This document shows positions 43,352 through 52,533 of a stretch of 64,000 nt of DNA, piece after piece. The translations under genes and the position numbers were made by a program. Positions within the stretch are counted from its first letter, which is position 1; every line of letters starts with the position of its first letter. Source of the stretch: JAIOQJ01 sp963718635 (GTDB taxonomy: Bacteria > Planctomycetota > Planctomycetia > Gemmatales > Gemmataceae); contig OY970367.1 of assembly GCA_963718635.1 (NCBI GenBank), forward strand, positions 1,612,001-1,676,000, in the 5' to 3' direction. Under the pieces are notes generated by a model, which was not told where the DNA came from, made no database searches, and saw only the letters and a program-made list of their open reading frames with translations.

Positions 43352-44290
43352 GTGTCTGTTGTTCAAGTGAAGGAATTGCTGGAAGCCGGCGTGCACTACG
43401 GCCATCGAGCCAGCCGCTGGAATCCGAAAATGCGACCGTACATCTACGGCAAGCGCAACCTGATTCACATCATCGATCTGCGGGAAACGGTTCGAGGCCT
43501 GCTGCGCGGGCATCGCTATCTTTCGCAAATCGTCAGCAAAGGCAGCCTCGTGCTGTTCGTCGGCACCAAGCGCCAGGCCAAAGAAATCGTCGAGCGCGAA
43601 GCCGGGCGCTGCAACATGCCGTTCGTCAGCGAACGCTGGCTCGGCGGCACCCTGACCAACTACCGCACTATCCGCGGCCGTCTCCGCCGGCTCGAAGAAC
43701 TGGAGGCCATGTGGCTTCCCGCCGGCGACAATCCGAACCGCGTTGACATGCAAGCCTACATCAAATCGATGATGACCGAATCGGGCAAGCTCGACCCGCA
43801 CAAGGTGCCGGACACGGCCCAGATTCGCACCTATTCGAAAAAGATGATCGCCAACCTCTCGCGCGAACTGACGAAAATTCGCCGTAACTTGCAGGGAATC
43901 CGCAGCATGAACCGGCTGCCGGATGCCCTGGTCGTCGTCGATCCGAAGCGCGAATACATTGCCGTCAAAGAGGCCCAGCGCATGGGCATCGCGACGGTGG
44001 CGTTGATCGACACCGACAGCGATCCCGATCCGGTCGATCTGCCAATTCCCGGCAACGACGACAGCATCCGCTCGATCGAAGTGGTGCTCGTGAAGGCCGC
44101 GAACGCGGTGCTTGAAGGACGGGCGGCCCTGCCGGCAGACGATGGCAAGAGCGGCGGCAAGCCACGCGGCCCCGGCCAGCAGTATCAACCCAATCGGCCG
44201 CCACAACAACCACCGATGCCGGCCGCGCCCGCGCAACCCGTTGAAGCGCCGACATCGAACCCGGAACCCGCCCCGGCTGTCGTTGGATAA
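43352..44290 (+). CDS. rpsB: 30S ribosomal protein S2
   Basis: 312 residues from GTG 43352, which has GGAGG at a good distance; the frame extends to 43319 without a better site. S2 marks are VKELLEAGVHYGHRASRWNP, RNLIHIIDLRETV, VLFVGTKRQAKEIVEREA, ERWLGGTLTNYRTI and PDALVVVDPKREYIAVKEA. S2 is normally about 240 residues; here a Pro/Gln/Ala-rich tail of about 55 residues is added. The expected neighbour tsf follows, as in most bacteria. Confidence 0.97.
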   Translation: MSVVQVKELLEAGVHYGHRASRWNPKMRPYIYGKRNLIHIIDLRETVRGLLRGHRYLSQIVSKGSLVLFVGTKRQAKEIVEREAGRCNMPFVSERWLGGTLTNYRTIRGRLRRLEELEAMWLPAGDNPNRVDMQAYIKSMMTESGKLDPHKVPDTAQIRTYSKKMIANLSRELTKIRRNLQGIRSMNRLPDALVVVDPKREYIAVKEAQRMGIATVALIDTDSDPDPVDLPIPGNDDSIRSIEVVLVKAANAVLEGRAALPADDGKSGGKPRGPGQQYQPNRPPQQPPMPAAPAQPVEAPTSNPEPAPAVVG

Positions 44291-44374
44291 GCTGTTGATG
44301 GTTCATTATGAACCGGTGCGGTCGCTTGACTGGCCGGGTTATAATAACCATCAGCCAATTAAAGAGGTATCGAA

Positions 44375-45241
44375 ATGAGCACACCCGTAACAGCCGCCGC
44401 CGTGAACGACCTGCGCAAACGCACCGACCAGCCGATGATGGACTGCAAGGCCGCGCTGGTGGAAGCGGGCGGCGACATGGACAAAGCAATTGACATCTTG
44501 CGCCTCCGTCACAAAGGCGTGGCTGTCAAGCGTTCCGGAAATGAGACGGCCGAAGGGCGTGTCGCCATTCAGATCGACCCCGCCACGCAGACGGCCGCGA
44601 TCCTTGACATGCGTTGCGAAAGCGCGCCGACCGCCAAGAACGAACAGTTCATCGCCTTGGCCAACGATCTCGCCAAGCAGATCGTTCAGAAGGATGCCAA
44701 GACAGTTGAAGAGCTGATGACGCAGCCCTTCATTGGCGGCAACGGAACCGTTACCGATCGCGTCAATGAAGTGATCGGCCTGATCCGCGAAAACATGAAG
44801 CCTCACCGCTTCACTCGGCTATCCGGCGGCCAGTTCGGCGAGTACATCCATCACGATGGCTCGGTCGCCGCGCTGATCCAGGTCGAAGGCAAAGGCACGG
44901 CCGATGCCGCCATGCTGCGCGACGTTTGCGCTCACATCGTGGCGCTGAATCCGCAGTATCTGCGCACCACCGAGGTGCCGGCCGATTTGATCGAAAAGGA
45001 AAAGGCGCTGGCCAAGCAGCAGGTCGAAGCAGACCCGAAAAACGTCGGCAAGCCCGCCAACATTCTCGAAAAGATCGTCGAAGGCAAAGTGAAAACCTAC
45101 TTCGGCGAATCGGTCTTGCTCGAACAACTGATGGCCAACCAGCAGAAGTACGACAAGAAAACGGTCGGCCAAGTCCTCAAGACAGCCGGCCTCGAAGTGA
45201 CCAAAATCGTTCGCCTCAAAGTAGGCGAAGTTACTCTGTAA
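44375..45241 (+). CDS. tsf: Elongation factor Ts
   Basis: 288 residues from ATG 44375, with AAAGAGG upstream. The UBA-like N-terminal domain reads VNDLRKRTDQPMMDCKAALV, followed by the conserved TDxGxMDC-type helix. The core domain and C-terminus (ENILEKIVEGKVKTYFGE, VLLEQL) are typical. EF-Ts exchanges guanine nucleotide on EF-Tu. The short intergenic distance to rpsB (84 bases) supports one transcript. Confidence 0.96.
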   Translation: MSTPVTAAAVNDLRKRTDQPMMDCKAALVEAGGDMDKAIDILRLRHKGVAVKRSGNETAEGRVAIQIDPATQTAAILDMRCESAPTAKNEQFIALANDLAKQIVQKDAKTVEELMTQPFIGGNGTVTDRVNEVIGLIRENMKPHRFTRLSGGQFGEYIHHDGSVAALIQVEGKGTADAAMLRDVCAHIVALNPQYLRTTEVPADLIEKEKALAKQQVEADPKNVGKPANILEKIVEGKVKTYFGESVLLEQLMANQQKYDKKTVGQVLKTAGLEVTKIVRLKVGEVTL

Positions 45242-45309
45242 TCAGGAACCAGAGGGGGGAGGACTTTGTCCTCTCTCCTCTGTCCTCTGTCCTCTAACAC
45301 CTGACAAAG

Positions 45310-45597
45310 ATGCCACATACAAAAAGTGCCAAGAAAGCTTTGCGGCAGACGGCCAAGCGCAATCTCCGCAACAAGACCACGAAAAAGGGAATCAAAACCC
45401 AGATCAAGAAATTCCAGACCGCTCTGAAAGAAGGGACGGCGGAGCAGAAACAGGCCGAGTTCCAGGCAGCCGTGAGCAAGCTGGACAAGGCTTCCAATGG
45501 CCGCGTCATTCATAAAAACACGGCTGCCCGGCGCAAATCGCAGCTGGCGAAGAAGCTCAGCGCCCCGCCAGTTGTGCCGACGGAAAAGAAGAAGTAA
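45310..45597 (+). CDS. rpsT: 30S ribosomal protein S20
   Basis: A 95-residue, very basic three-helix protein: MPHTKSAKKALRQTAKRNLR, then NKTTKKGIKTQIKKFQTALK and SKLDKASNGRVIHKNTAARR KSQLAKKLSA in separate helices. The length and the NRxxKSxxK pattern match S20, which binds the 5' domain of 16S rRNA. It follows tsf by 68 bases, a position different from the single-gene rpsT of proteobacteria. Confidence 0.95.
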   Translation: MPHTKSAKKALRQTAKRNLRNKTTKKGIKTQIKKFQTALKEGTAEQKQAEFQAAVSKLDKASNGRVIHKNTAARRKSQLAKKLSAPPVVPTEKKK

Positions 45598-45670
45598 AAA
45601 GACTCCAGTCGCTGACGCTCCTGGCTCGCCTGTGAAAGCGGGCTAGCCGGGAGCCTCAGCGAACCGCAGT
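45598..45670. repeat. Diverged GACTCCAGTCGCTGACGCTCC palindrome
   Basis: CCAGTCGCTGACGCTCCTGG faces GCCGGGAGCCTCAGCGAACC across CTCGCCTGTGAAAGCGGGC. It is a degenerate member of the GGGAGCGTGAGCGACTGGAG family and lies between the converging rpsT and TPR genes. Confidence 0.6.
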
Positions 45671-45684
45671 TTTCGACGCTATTT

Positions 45685-47961
45685 TCAGTTGTCGATGGCC
45701 GCGAGTTTCTTTTTCACCGCTTCCTGCTTCCCTTCTTTTTTGCTCTGTTTGTCGTGCTCATAGAGCTCGATAGCCTTGCGATACATTTCCTTCGCTTTCG
45801 CAGTCATCCGAAGCTTGACATAGACATCGCCCAAGTGATCCGAGACGGTGGGATCTTCGGCGCCTTGCGGAAAAGTCGCTGCTTTTTCGAGCATCGTGCG
45901 GGCTTCGGCAAGGTTGCCCTTACGAAATAGCACCCAGCCGAGGCTGTCGAGATAAGCGGCATTCTCAGCCTCGGCGTCCGGATCATCGTGGCGATGAATG
46001 CCATCCACTTCAATCGCTTTGCGAATCAGCCTCTCGGCCTCGTCTAATTTGAACTGGCGATCCGCCCATTGATAACCCAGATCATTATTCGCGGCGGGGT
46101 CATTCGGATCCTCTTCGAGGATTTTCAATAATTGCGCTTCCGAGCGTTCGTGATCTCCCTTGAAGTTGTAAATGGAAGCAAGCGTATAGCGCACCTGCTT
46201 GATGTCGGCCGCTTGAGTTTGTGATTTGAGGCTCTTTTCGCACTCGCCGATTGCTGCATCGTAACGGCTCGCCCGCGCCAGAATCCGCGCTTTACGGCAG
46301 CAATCGGTTACAGTGTTTGTCTCTTTGGAGAGTTCCATTGCGCAATCAATCTCTATCAGAGCTTCATCGACTTTGTCGGTTTCGCTGTAGGCCATCGCCA
46401 GGCAACGATGGAAGACGAGCGCAGCAGGTCCATCGGACTTGCCGGCACGTTCCAGGCCTTCCTTGCACGTACTGATCACGTCGGCATACTTGCGCTGCAT
46501 CCAGAGGACTTCGTGCAAGCCGCCGTAGAAAGCGGCCTTCTGCTCGGCCGGCGCTTCGCTGAGACAATGGCGATAGAGAACTTCCGCTTTATCCCACTGC
46601 CTGCCGCGCGCCGCTAGTGCCGCAACGAGTTGCCATGTATCGAGCTTGCGCGGTTTGGCATCGGCGACCGCTTGCACCGCTGCGGGCAGCAGGGCGTTGA
46701 CAATAGTGGGTTCCTGTTTCAAGACCTGCAATAGCGCTCGGCCTCGTTCGCGCCAACCTTCGCGCACATCGGCCGGCACTTCCTCTTTCGAACCGATTAC
46801 GACCATCACTTTATCAATCAGATTGAGCGCCTCGACCATGCGCTCGCCCTTTTCATAAAGCTTGAAAAGCCCGCGATAGATTTCCGGGCTGACAAAGCGA
46901 TCTGCCAGCGCTAGATAGACCGCTTCCGCTCGCGCCCAGCTTTGCGAATCCTCACTGAGCAGGCTTGCAAATAGCAGCTGTACCGGGAGGGCGTCGGGAA
47001 CCTGGCTGGCATGTTGCTTCAACGCGGGCAGCACGTCGCTTTCACGCCCGAGCTTTCGCAGCACCAGGACTTTCTTCTCGTAGGGCTCTACGTCGGCTGG
47101 GCGATACCTCAAATAGATGTCCAAATAGCTTAGGGCGAGCGTCCAATCCTGCGGCGTGATGCAGACTTGAGCCATATTCCAGTTCAGTCGAACGGCCTTG
47201 GCCTTCAACTGCGGGTCGGCCTGGTGCTCAAGATAATCGCGCGATTCGCGAAAGGCAGCGATCGCTTCAACATACTTCTGTTGCTGCAGCAGGCACTGGC
47301 CAATCTTCTCGTATGCGCGTGCGGTCGCAATTCCATGCTGTTCGGCGGTTAATGTCTCGCTGCCAATAAGGTGCAGCCGATTTTCAATTAAGTGTTCCGC
47401 CAAACGTCGATAGCTGCTGATCGCCGCTGCGTAGTTAGACGCCTTCTCTTGCAAATCAGTCAGATCGTTCAAGATGGAATAGAGCAGCTCGGGATTGTCT
47501 GCGATGCGGTTGCTGTTTGAACCCTGAACCAAAACGGGGATGGCATCCAACGGCCTGCCATCGGACTTGATGAGCTTGGCAAGTTGCCAAGCCGTGCCGC
47601 TGTCGTTCGGGTCGAGTAGCAACACTTTCCGGCAACAGTCGAGGGCATCTTCTTCGCGGGCCAACGATAAGTAGAGTGGGATAAGGGCTCGGCTAGCGGC
47701 AGGGGTTTGCGGATCAAGCCGGGCAGCTTCTTCGAGCAGGCCGACCGCTTCGAGCCAGCGGTCGCCGCGATGGCGCATTACTCCCAGGCCGAAGATCGCT
47801 TGCGCTTTGCGCAACGGCTCGGAAGCTTGGCGCTGCAGTTTCTCCTGGGCAGTGAGTTTCTTTTCTTCGAGCTTGCCTTCGAATACTTGTGCGTGGCTGC
47901 TGCCGGACGATAAGAAGAGCAACACCGCGCACATGGCGCGAAGCCAGCGATTGATCGACAT
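45685..47961 (-). CDS. Secreted TPR-repeat protein
   Basis: 758 residues from ATG 47961, which starts a signal peptide (INRWLRAMCAVLLFLSSGSS, then HAQ). A frame start at 47997 would put 12 residues before it. Tetratricopeptide repeats run through most of the length, e.g. KAQAIFGLGVMRHRGDRWLE, LARIEDALDCCRKVLLLDP-type units, PAANNDLGYQWADRQFKLDE, and near the end AYLDSLGWVLFRKGNLAEAR. TPR solenoids bind proteins; export suggests a periplasmic or envelope scaffold. No enzymatic domain is seen. Confidence 0.88.
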   Translation of the reverse strand: MSINRWLRAMCAVLLFLSSGSSHAQVFEGKLEEKKLTAQEKLQRQASEPLRKAQAIFGLGVMRHRGDRWLEAVGLLEEAARLDPQTPAASRALIPLYLSLAREEDALDCCRKVLLLDPNDSGTAWQLAKLIKSDGRPLDAIPVLVQGSNSNRIADNPELLYSILNDLTDLQEKASNYAAAISSYRRLAEHLIENRLHLIGSETLTAEQHGIATARAYEKIGQCLLQQQKYVEAIAAFRESRDYLEHQADPQLKAKAVRLNWNMAQVCITPQDWTLALSYLDIYLRYRPADVEPYEKKVLVLRKLGRESDVLPALKQHASQVPDALPVQLLFASLLSEDSQSWARAEAVYLALADRFVSPEIYRGLFKLYEKGERMVEALNLIDKVMVVIGSKEEVPADVREGWRERGRALLQVLKQEPTIVNALLPAAVQAVADAKPRKLDTWQLVAALAARGRQWDKAEVLYRHCLSEAPAEQKAAFYGGLHEVLWMQRKYADVISTCKEGLERAGKSDGPAALVFHRCLAMAYSETDKVDEALIEIDCAMELSKETNTVTDCCRKARILARASRYDAAIGECEKSLKSQTQAADIKQVRYTLASIYNFKGDHERSEAQLLKILEEDPNDPAANNDLGYQWADRQFKLDEAERLIRKAIEVDGIHRHDDPDAEAENAAYLDSLGWVLFRKGNLAEARTMLEKAATFPQGAEDPTVSDHLGDVYVKLRMTAKAKEMYRKAIELYEHDKQSKKEGKQEAVKKKLAAIDN

Positions 47962-48077
47962 CGTTCGGCTCTCATAAGGATCGAGAAGGTCCGCCAACCG
48001 CCGGATAGTAACCGGAGGGCTTTATCCTGCCAACCCGAGCCTATTTCGGTTGTCGCGCCGATACGGAGTAGTGGCAG

Positions 48078-48138
48078 TCAGAGCCGCGACCGTGAGGAAG
48101 CGTTAGGGCCTCCGCTCCCTATCGGTCGCGGCTCTGAA
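48078..48138. repeat. Palindrome of the AGAGCCGCGACCGT family
   Basis: Arms TCAGAGCCGCGACCGTGAGG and the complementary CCCTATCGGTCGCGGCTCTGA. Copies are also at 48371-48430 (inside the 143-bp array) and 58420-58476. Confidence 0.8.
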
Positions 48139-48154
48139 CTGCAAACTCATTGTT

Positions 48155-48560
48155 CGTTTTCCCACGATTTTCTCGGGTTTCGCCCTCGGGAAATATTTCC
48201 CGAAGGCGGTACGTCAGAATGACGGGCAATTGATCGTCGTTCGTTTGAGCAACGCCCAAGCGAGACGCTTGTGCTACGGAAGTTTGAAAAGTCATCGCGC
48301 GTTTTCCCACGATTTAATTGGAAAGGCCCTTCTGGAAATATTTCCAGAAGGGTCTGCCGAGCGCTTCAATCGGAGACGCGACCGAAAGGGAGTGGTGGGA
48401 CCTCGCTCCCTTACGGTCGCAGCTCGGACTGCAAATTCGTTGTTCGTTTCCCCACGATTTTCATGGGTTTACGCTTCCGGAAATATTTCCGGAAGCGTCT
48501 GGCTGTTCGCATCGGGTTTAGCCCGGCGCAGCGGATAGACTAGCTTAGGGGCACCTGAAA
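48155..48560. repeat. Array of three ~145-bp palindromic units plus CTTAGG box
   Basis: Cores GGAAATATTTCC are at 48189-48200, 48334-48345 and 48479-48490, spaced 145 and 145. TTTTCCCACGATTT precedes each. The arms are CTTCGGG-like, GCCCTTCT/AGAAGGGT and ACGCTTCC/GGAAGCGT. The second spacer is largely occupied by an AGAGCCGCGACCGT-type palindrome, yet its length is unchanged. ACTAGCTTAGGGGCAC at 48539-48554 closes the array. Confidence 0.85.
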
Positions 48561-48580
48561 CGGAAATGCGAAATTTATCA

Positions 48581-48800
48581 CTCGTTTGACGCTCTGCGTC
48601 AAACGTCTTCATCGACGCTCTGCGTCGTCTGCTTCTCCAACGAAAGCTAGACAATTCGGTGAACGTCTTAATCGACGCGGAGCGTCGATTAAGACGTTCG
48701 ACGCAGAGCGTCAAACGAGGTGCACTCGTTACCAGTCTCTGCCTGGTAACGAGAATTACGAGAATACAGGCGAGCCGAGCGGCGTAAGCCGCCGGGTTCT
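48581..48800. repeat. GACGCTCTGCGTC repeats and half palindrome
   Basis: GTTTGACGCTCTGCGTCAAAC at 48584 has inverted partners at about 48661-48718 (CGTCTTAATCGACGCGGAGC and complement). CGAGCCGAGCGGCGTAAGCC at 48771 is the left half of the CAGCGTAAGCTGCC family without its right arm. Confidence 0.7.
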
Positions 48801-48804
48801 GTCA

Positions 48805-49680
48805 CTACCGAGACTCCACGCGATTAGCTCTTTGCAGCCGCCAACTTGTGCGTTCGGCCCGGCGTTGGGTAATTTCCTCGGCGAACAACTCGCGCACTTT
48901 CTTGCGAGCAAAGAAATCGATGACGGCCGGCATGAAGTGCGCAAACAACACCAACAGCTTGCCGCGGAGCGTCAGATTTGTATTGTTATGGCCCTTCTCG
49001 ATAGCCCTGAGGGTTGCCTCGGCAACCTGTTCGGAAGTCATCCCCCGCATGTGGTCCATCTGCATCTTCGCTTTTTGTTCCAACATATTCTTCGAGAAGT
49101 TCGTCTGCGTCAGACCCGGATTGATAACGAGGACGTCAATGCCATCCTTGCTCAGCTCCGCCCGGATGGCCTGGCTCCAGCCTTCCACAGCGAATTTGCT
49201 GGCGGCATAAAGGCCCCGAGCCGGCAGCGCTCGTTTGCCGACAATCGACGAGATATTGACGATAGCCGGCTTGTTGCCCTTTTTCAGAACAGGAAGAAAG
49301 GCGCGCGTTGTCTCCGTCGTTCCAAACAGGTTGGTTTCCATGATTGAGCGCAGCACGTCGGGACCTGCGTCCGCGAAGTGGCCGGTAGCCCCGATGCCGG
49401 CGTTGTTGATCAATACGTCGAGCCCGCCAAAGTGCTGCATGGCGGCATCGACCATCTTTTGCCGATCGTCCGGCTTGGTGACGTCCGCTTGCACAACAAC
49501 GAGGGTATGGCCATCCTTCGCGACTGTCGCGGCAAGTTCATTCAACAAATCGACGGATCTCGCCGTGGCGATTACCGACGCGCCGCGGCGCGCAGCCGCT
49601 TCCGCGAGCGCCTTGCCGATTCCCTGCGAAGCGCCCGTCACCAGGACTCGCATTCCTTTTAGATCGCGTCGCTGTCCCAT
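48805..49680 (-). CDS. Short-chain dehydrogenase/reductase
   Basis: 291 residues from ATG 49680. The SDR marks are the TGASQGIG cofactor loop at about 14-21, NNAGIGATG, the catalytic Ser in VNISSIVGKRALP, and YAASKFA (YxxxK). The Asp/Asn set of classical SDRs is complete. A C-terminal amphipathic or hydrophobic segment (LTLRGKLLVLFAHFMPAVID) suggests membrane association. The substrate is unknown; the cofactor preference (Arg after the glycine loop) hints at NADP. Confidence 0.9.
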   Translation of the reverse strand: MGQRRDLKGMRVLVTGASQGIGKALAEAAARRGASVIATARSVDLLNELAATVAKDGHTLVVVQADVTKPDDRQKMVDAAMQHFGGLDVLINNAGIGATGHFADAGPDVLRSIMETNLFGTTETTRAFLPVLKKGNKPAIVNISSIVGKRALPARGLYAASKFAVEGWSQAIRAELSKDGIDVLVINPGLTQTNFSKNMLEQKAKMQMDHMRGMTSEQVAEATLRAIEKGHNNTNLTLRGKLLVLFAHFMPAVIDFFARKKVRELFAEEITQRRAERTSWRLQRANRVESR

Positions 49681-49851
49681 ATATTTCAGTCTCAATAAAG
49701 GCGCCGGCCGTGTGTGCTCAACCCCTTTTTGTTGTACCAGAGTTCAAGGGTGAAGCCATCGGGACAGAAGCTTGGGCATCAGCTAAACTTGCCTCATCGA
49801 AGCAAATCTGCCGATGCTAACGATTAAACGTTCTTCCCGAAAGGCGAAGTC

Positions 49852-51053
49852 ATGCTACGGTTCCGAAATGGCTATATCGTCGGCGAATCGTCTTTGGCGT
49901 CAAACGCCGTAGTGATTGTTGATGACGACCGGATCGTTTATACGGGACCGGCTGCCGAAGCCACTGCCTGGCCGATCAGCGATACGTTTGATCTTGAAGG
50001 CGGATTCTTGCGCCTGGCTTTATCGATCTGCACATTCACGGGGGCGCGGGCGCCGATTTCATGGATGGTACGGAGGAAGCCTGGACGACTATTTGCAATG
50101 CCCATGCTCGCCATGGCACCACCGGCCTGACGCCAACGACAACGGTCGCGCGTCACGATCAGCACATGCTCTTTCTGGAATGTTGCCGTCAGTTCCGTCA
50201 ATCGAGTCCCGGTTCAAAAGTGCTCGGCGCTCATCTCTATGGGCCTTACTTTGCTAAAGAAGCGAAAGGTTGCCATCCCGGGGAACATCTGCGGCCGCCG
50301 ACACCGGATGATTATGAACCCTATTTCCAGTTTGCGAAGGATATTTGCACCGCTACCGTTGCGCCGGAGATTGAAGGGGCCGAAGCATTCGTCTGCGCCT
50401 GTCGGGCGCATGGAATTCGTTGCAATGCCGGGCATACCTATGCAACGTTCGCGCAAATGGAACAAGCCGTCAGTTGGGGAATTCAACATGTCGATCATCT
50501 GTTCTGCGCCATGTCCGATCGCGCCCGGCTAAGGCAATCGCAAGCTTTTCCCATGCGCGGCGGGGTTATGGAAGCGACTCTCTATTTCGATGAACTGACG
50601 ACCGAAGTGATCGCCGATGGCGTACATCTCGAAAGCGAACTCCTTCGGCTCGCTTTCAAAATCAAAGGCCCGAACCGGCTGGCTTTAGTCAGCGACACCA
50701 ACCGGGCGATGGATATGCCCGATGGCGAATATGTCTTCGGGGCGCTCGATGGCGGTGAACGGATCATGAAAAAGGCTGGGGCGGGCCTGACTCGCGACGG
50801 CAAAGGCCTGGCATCCAGCGTAGTTGCGCTCGATGAATGCGTCCGAACGTTTCATCGATTAGTGCCCGAAGCTTCGCTGGTGGAAGTCATCCGCATGGCG
50901 ACATTAACCCCCGCCCGCATCCTTGGCCTTCATGGAGAAATCGGCAGCATCGTCGCCGGAAAGAAAGCCGACTTGGTTGTCCTCGACCCGAATCTTCAAG
51001 TGCGAAAGGTGTTTATTGACGGGGTGCGTCAAGGGACGCTGGCAAACGTATGA
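49852..51053 (+). CDS. nagA: N-acetylglucosamine-6-phosphate deacetylase, frame-broken near 50009
   Basis: About 400 residues over two frames. The N-terminal small domain (MLRFRNGYIVGESSLASNAV) is followed after a break by PGFIDLHIHGGAGADFMDGT, the metal-binding HxH of NagA. GAHLYGPYFAKEAKGCHPGE, HTYATFAQME, VDHLFCAMS, LVSDTN and GIRQ-like C-terminal text follow. Inserting one G near 50008 (TTGGCGCCT) restores EGGFLAPGFIDLH. Unlike other breaks this is a one-base loss. NagA removes acetate from GlcNAc-6-P in amino-sugar catabolism. No nagB or transport gene is adjacent. Confidence 0.87.
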
Positions 51054-51062
51054 AGAGAGTGC

Positions 51063-51200
51063 GAAACCCGTCTTACCCTTCCCCTGGCTTTGCAGGGGGA
51101 GGGCAGGGTGGGGGCAGAGCGATTAGACCATCAACAGGCGTCTCGGCACCCACAGCGGTTCCACCCACCCTGCCCTCCCCCGCAAAGCCGGGGGGAGGGT
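51063..51200. repeat. CCCTCCCCC repeat composite
   Basis: Contains ACCCTTCCCCTGGCTTTGCA, then GGGGGAGGGCAGGGTGGGGG, then the spacer CAGAGCG...CTCGGCACCC, and finally CCACCCTGCCCTCCCCCGC. It is nearly the same composite as 17995-18133. Confidence 0.8.
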
Positions 51201-51262
51201 GTGATGTTAGCGACGATTCGCTTCGAAACTTTCGCTTATGCGTCCGGCTGGGACGGTCAACA

Positions 51263-52264
51263 TCACGGGTAGAGTTTACGGTAATGCTCGGCGATTTTGC
51301 GGACCGTTCCATCAGGATCATGGAGGCTCATTTGTTCCAGACGTTCGGCAAAATCGAGATTGCGTTCGGCCGCCAGCCGGGCGGCCCCCGCGCGCACGGC
51401 CGAGTCTCCGTCTTCGCTTAAGCGCTTGAGCCATTTGTTCAGGTCGAGATCTTCTTCCCTGGGCAATTCAACCAGAAGCCTCAGGCGGTCAATCGGGTCG
51501 GGGTTGGTCAGCATTCGGCCCAGCCGGATGTCGCGATCGCCCAGTTCGCGGCTGTGCAGCGACATTTCACACACTCGTCGAACTTCTGGATCGGGATCGT
51601 GCAACCAGCGGAGAAGAGCCTCGTCGCCGATCACCGGCTTGTCCACTCCTGAGGCGCCCTCGCGAATCGGGCCGAGCACCAGCAGCGCCGCTCGTCGGAT
51701 CGTTGCTTCCGGATCATCGAGCAACGGCACGAGCGAGGGAAGGAGATTGAGTTCCGGCCGCGAAGCGACGCCGATGGCCAGGTAACGTTGTTCGGCGGCT
51801 TTGGCTTTAAGCGCAGTTGCTACCAGCGTACGCGCCTTAGCCGACGTCTCGACATTCTCCGAAGCCAAGAGTTCGGGCAGCAACTGCAAGGCGGTTAGTT
51901 GGCCGGCCAGCGCAAACGAAGGTTGTTCATCGAAGAAATCCTCGGCAAGACGAAGGGAGCGATCGTCTTTGGCGCCCCAGTCTGCCAGGAGTTTGCTTAA
52001 CCCGTTCCGCGCTGACTCGCAGAGATTCGTATCGTCTTTCCGCAAGCATTTGAGCAAGCGCAAGCCCGCCGGTTCGCCAAGTGCGGTCAGCCGCTCCAAC
52101 CAGATCGGCCTGTCATCGGTGGAACTTCGCTCGAGCCGGTAGGCATAGTAGCGCGATTGCAATTGCGACCTTTGCGAGAACGCGGCGCCGCCAACGAGCG
52201 CGATGATGGCGGGCAGCAACAGGAAAAGGATGCGCCGCCGACGTCTTGGCCTTAGTTCATCCAT
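51263..52264 (-). CDS. Membrane-anchored HEAT-repeat protein
   Basis: 333 residues from ATG 52264; the frame opens 17 codons earlier without support. A poly-Arg stretch (PRRRRRILFLLLPAIIALVG) directly before a hydrophobic helix at about 8-27 indicates an N-terminal anchor with a cytoplasmic start. Armadillo/HEAT-like repeats follow (EVRRVCEMSLHSREL, RIRRAALLVLG-like, DSAVRAGAARLAAERN, DGTVRKIAEHYRKLYP). The domain presumably lies outside the membrane and mediates protein binding. Confidence 0.82.
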   Translation of the reverse strand: MDELRPRRRRRILFLLLPAIIALVGGAAFSQRSQLQSRYYAYRLERSSTDDRPIWLERLTALGEPAGLRLLKCLRKDDTNLCESARNGLSKLLADWGAKDDRSLRLAEDFFDEQPSFALAGQLTALQLLPELLASENVETSAKARTLVATALKAKAAEQRYLAIGVASRPELNLLPSLVPLLDDPEATIRRAALLVLGPIREGASGVDKPVIGDEALLRWLHDPDPEVRRVCEMSLHSRELGDRDIRLGRMLTNPDPIDRLRLLVELPREEDLDLNKWLKRLSEDGDSAVRAGAARLAAERNLDFAERLEQMSLHDPDGTVRKIAEHYRKLYP

Positions 52265-52533
52265 GATCCCGCATCCCTTTTCACAGCAATATAGATTTCG
52301 GTGGTTGCCGATCATAATTAATCGATGCCATGCGAAGCAAGACCAACCACGAGGCAGGATGATGGGTATGGGTTGCTAAACGATTCTGGCCCCACGACAG
52401 TGTGTCGAAATTTGTGCGCAGCGGAGCACTCTCGGCGAGGTTCAAATAGATCACGCGGCGTTTACTCGGTAAGAATTCAATATCGTTCAAACCGGTTATT
52501 CCGTGCGCGGGTCTTTGAGTACGTAGGTGAAAC

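Noticed and set aside
11143..48560. Regularly spaced repeats considered as CRISPR arrays
   Set aside because: The 12-base core with variable complementary arms, a period of about 143 and partly shared spacers do not fit CRISPR repeats (identical 25-40 base repeats, 30-40 base unique spacers), and no cas gene is present.
47962..48804. Short frames in the 48 kb repeat island considered as small genes
   Set aside because: All are made of palindromic repeat sequence read in different frames.
50005..50012. nagA break counted as a GC contraction
   Set aside because: The frame change is in the other direction and is repaired by a single G, not by GC.
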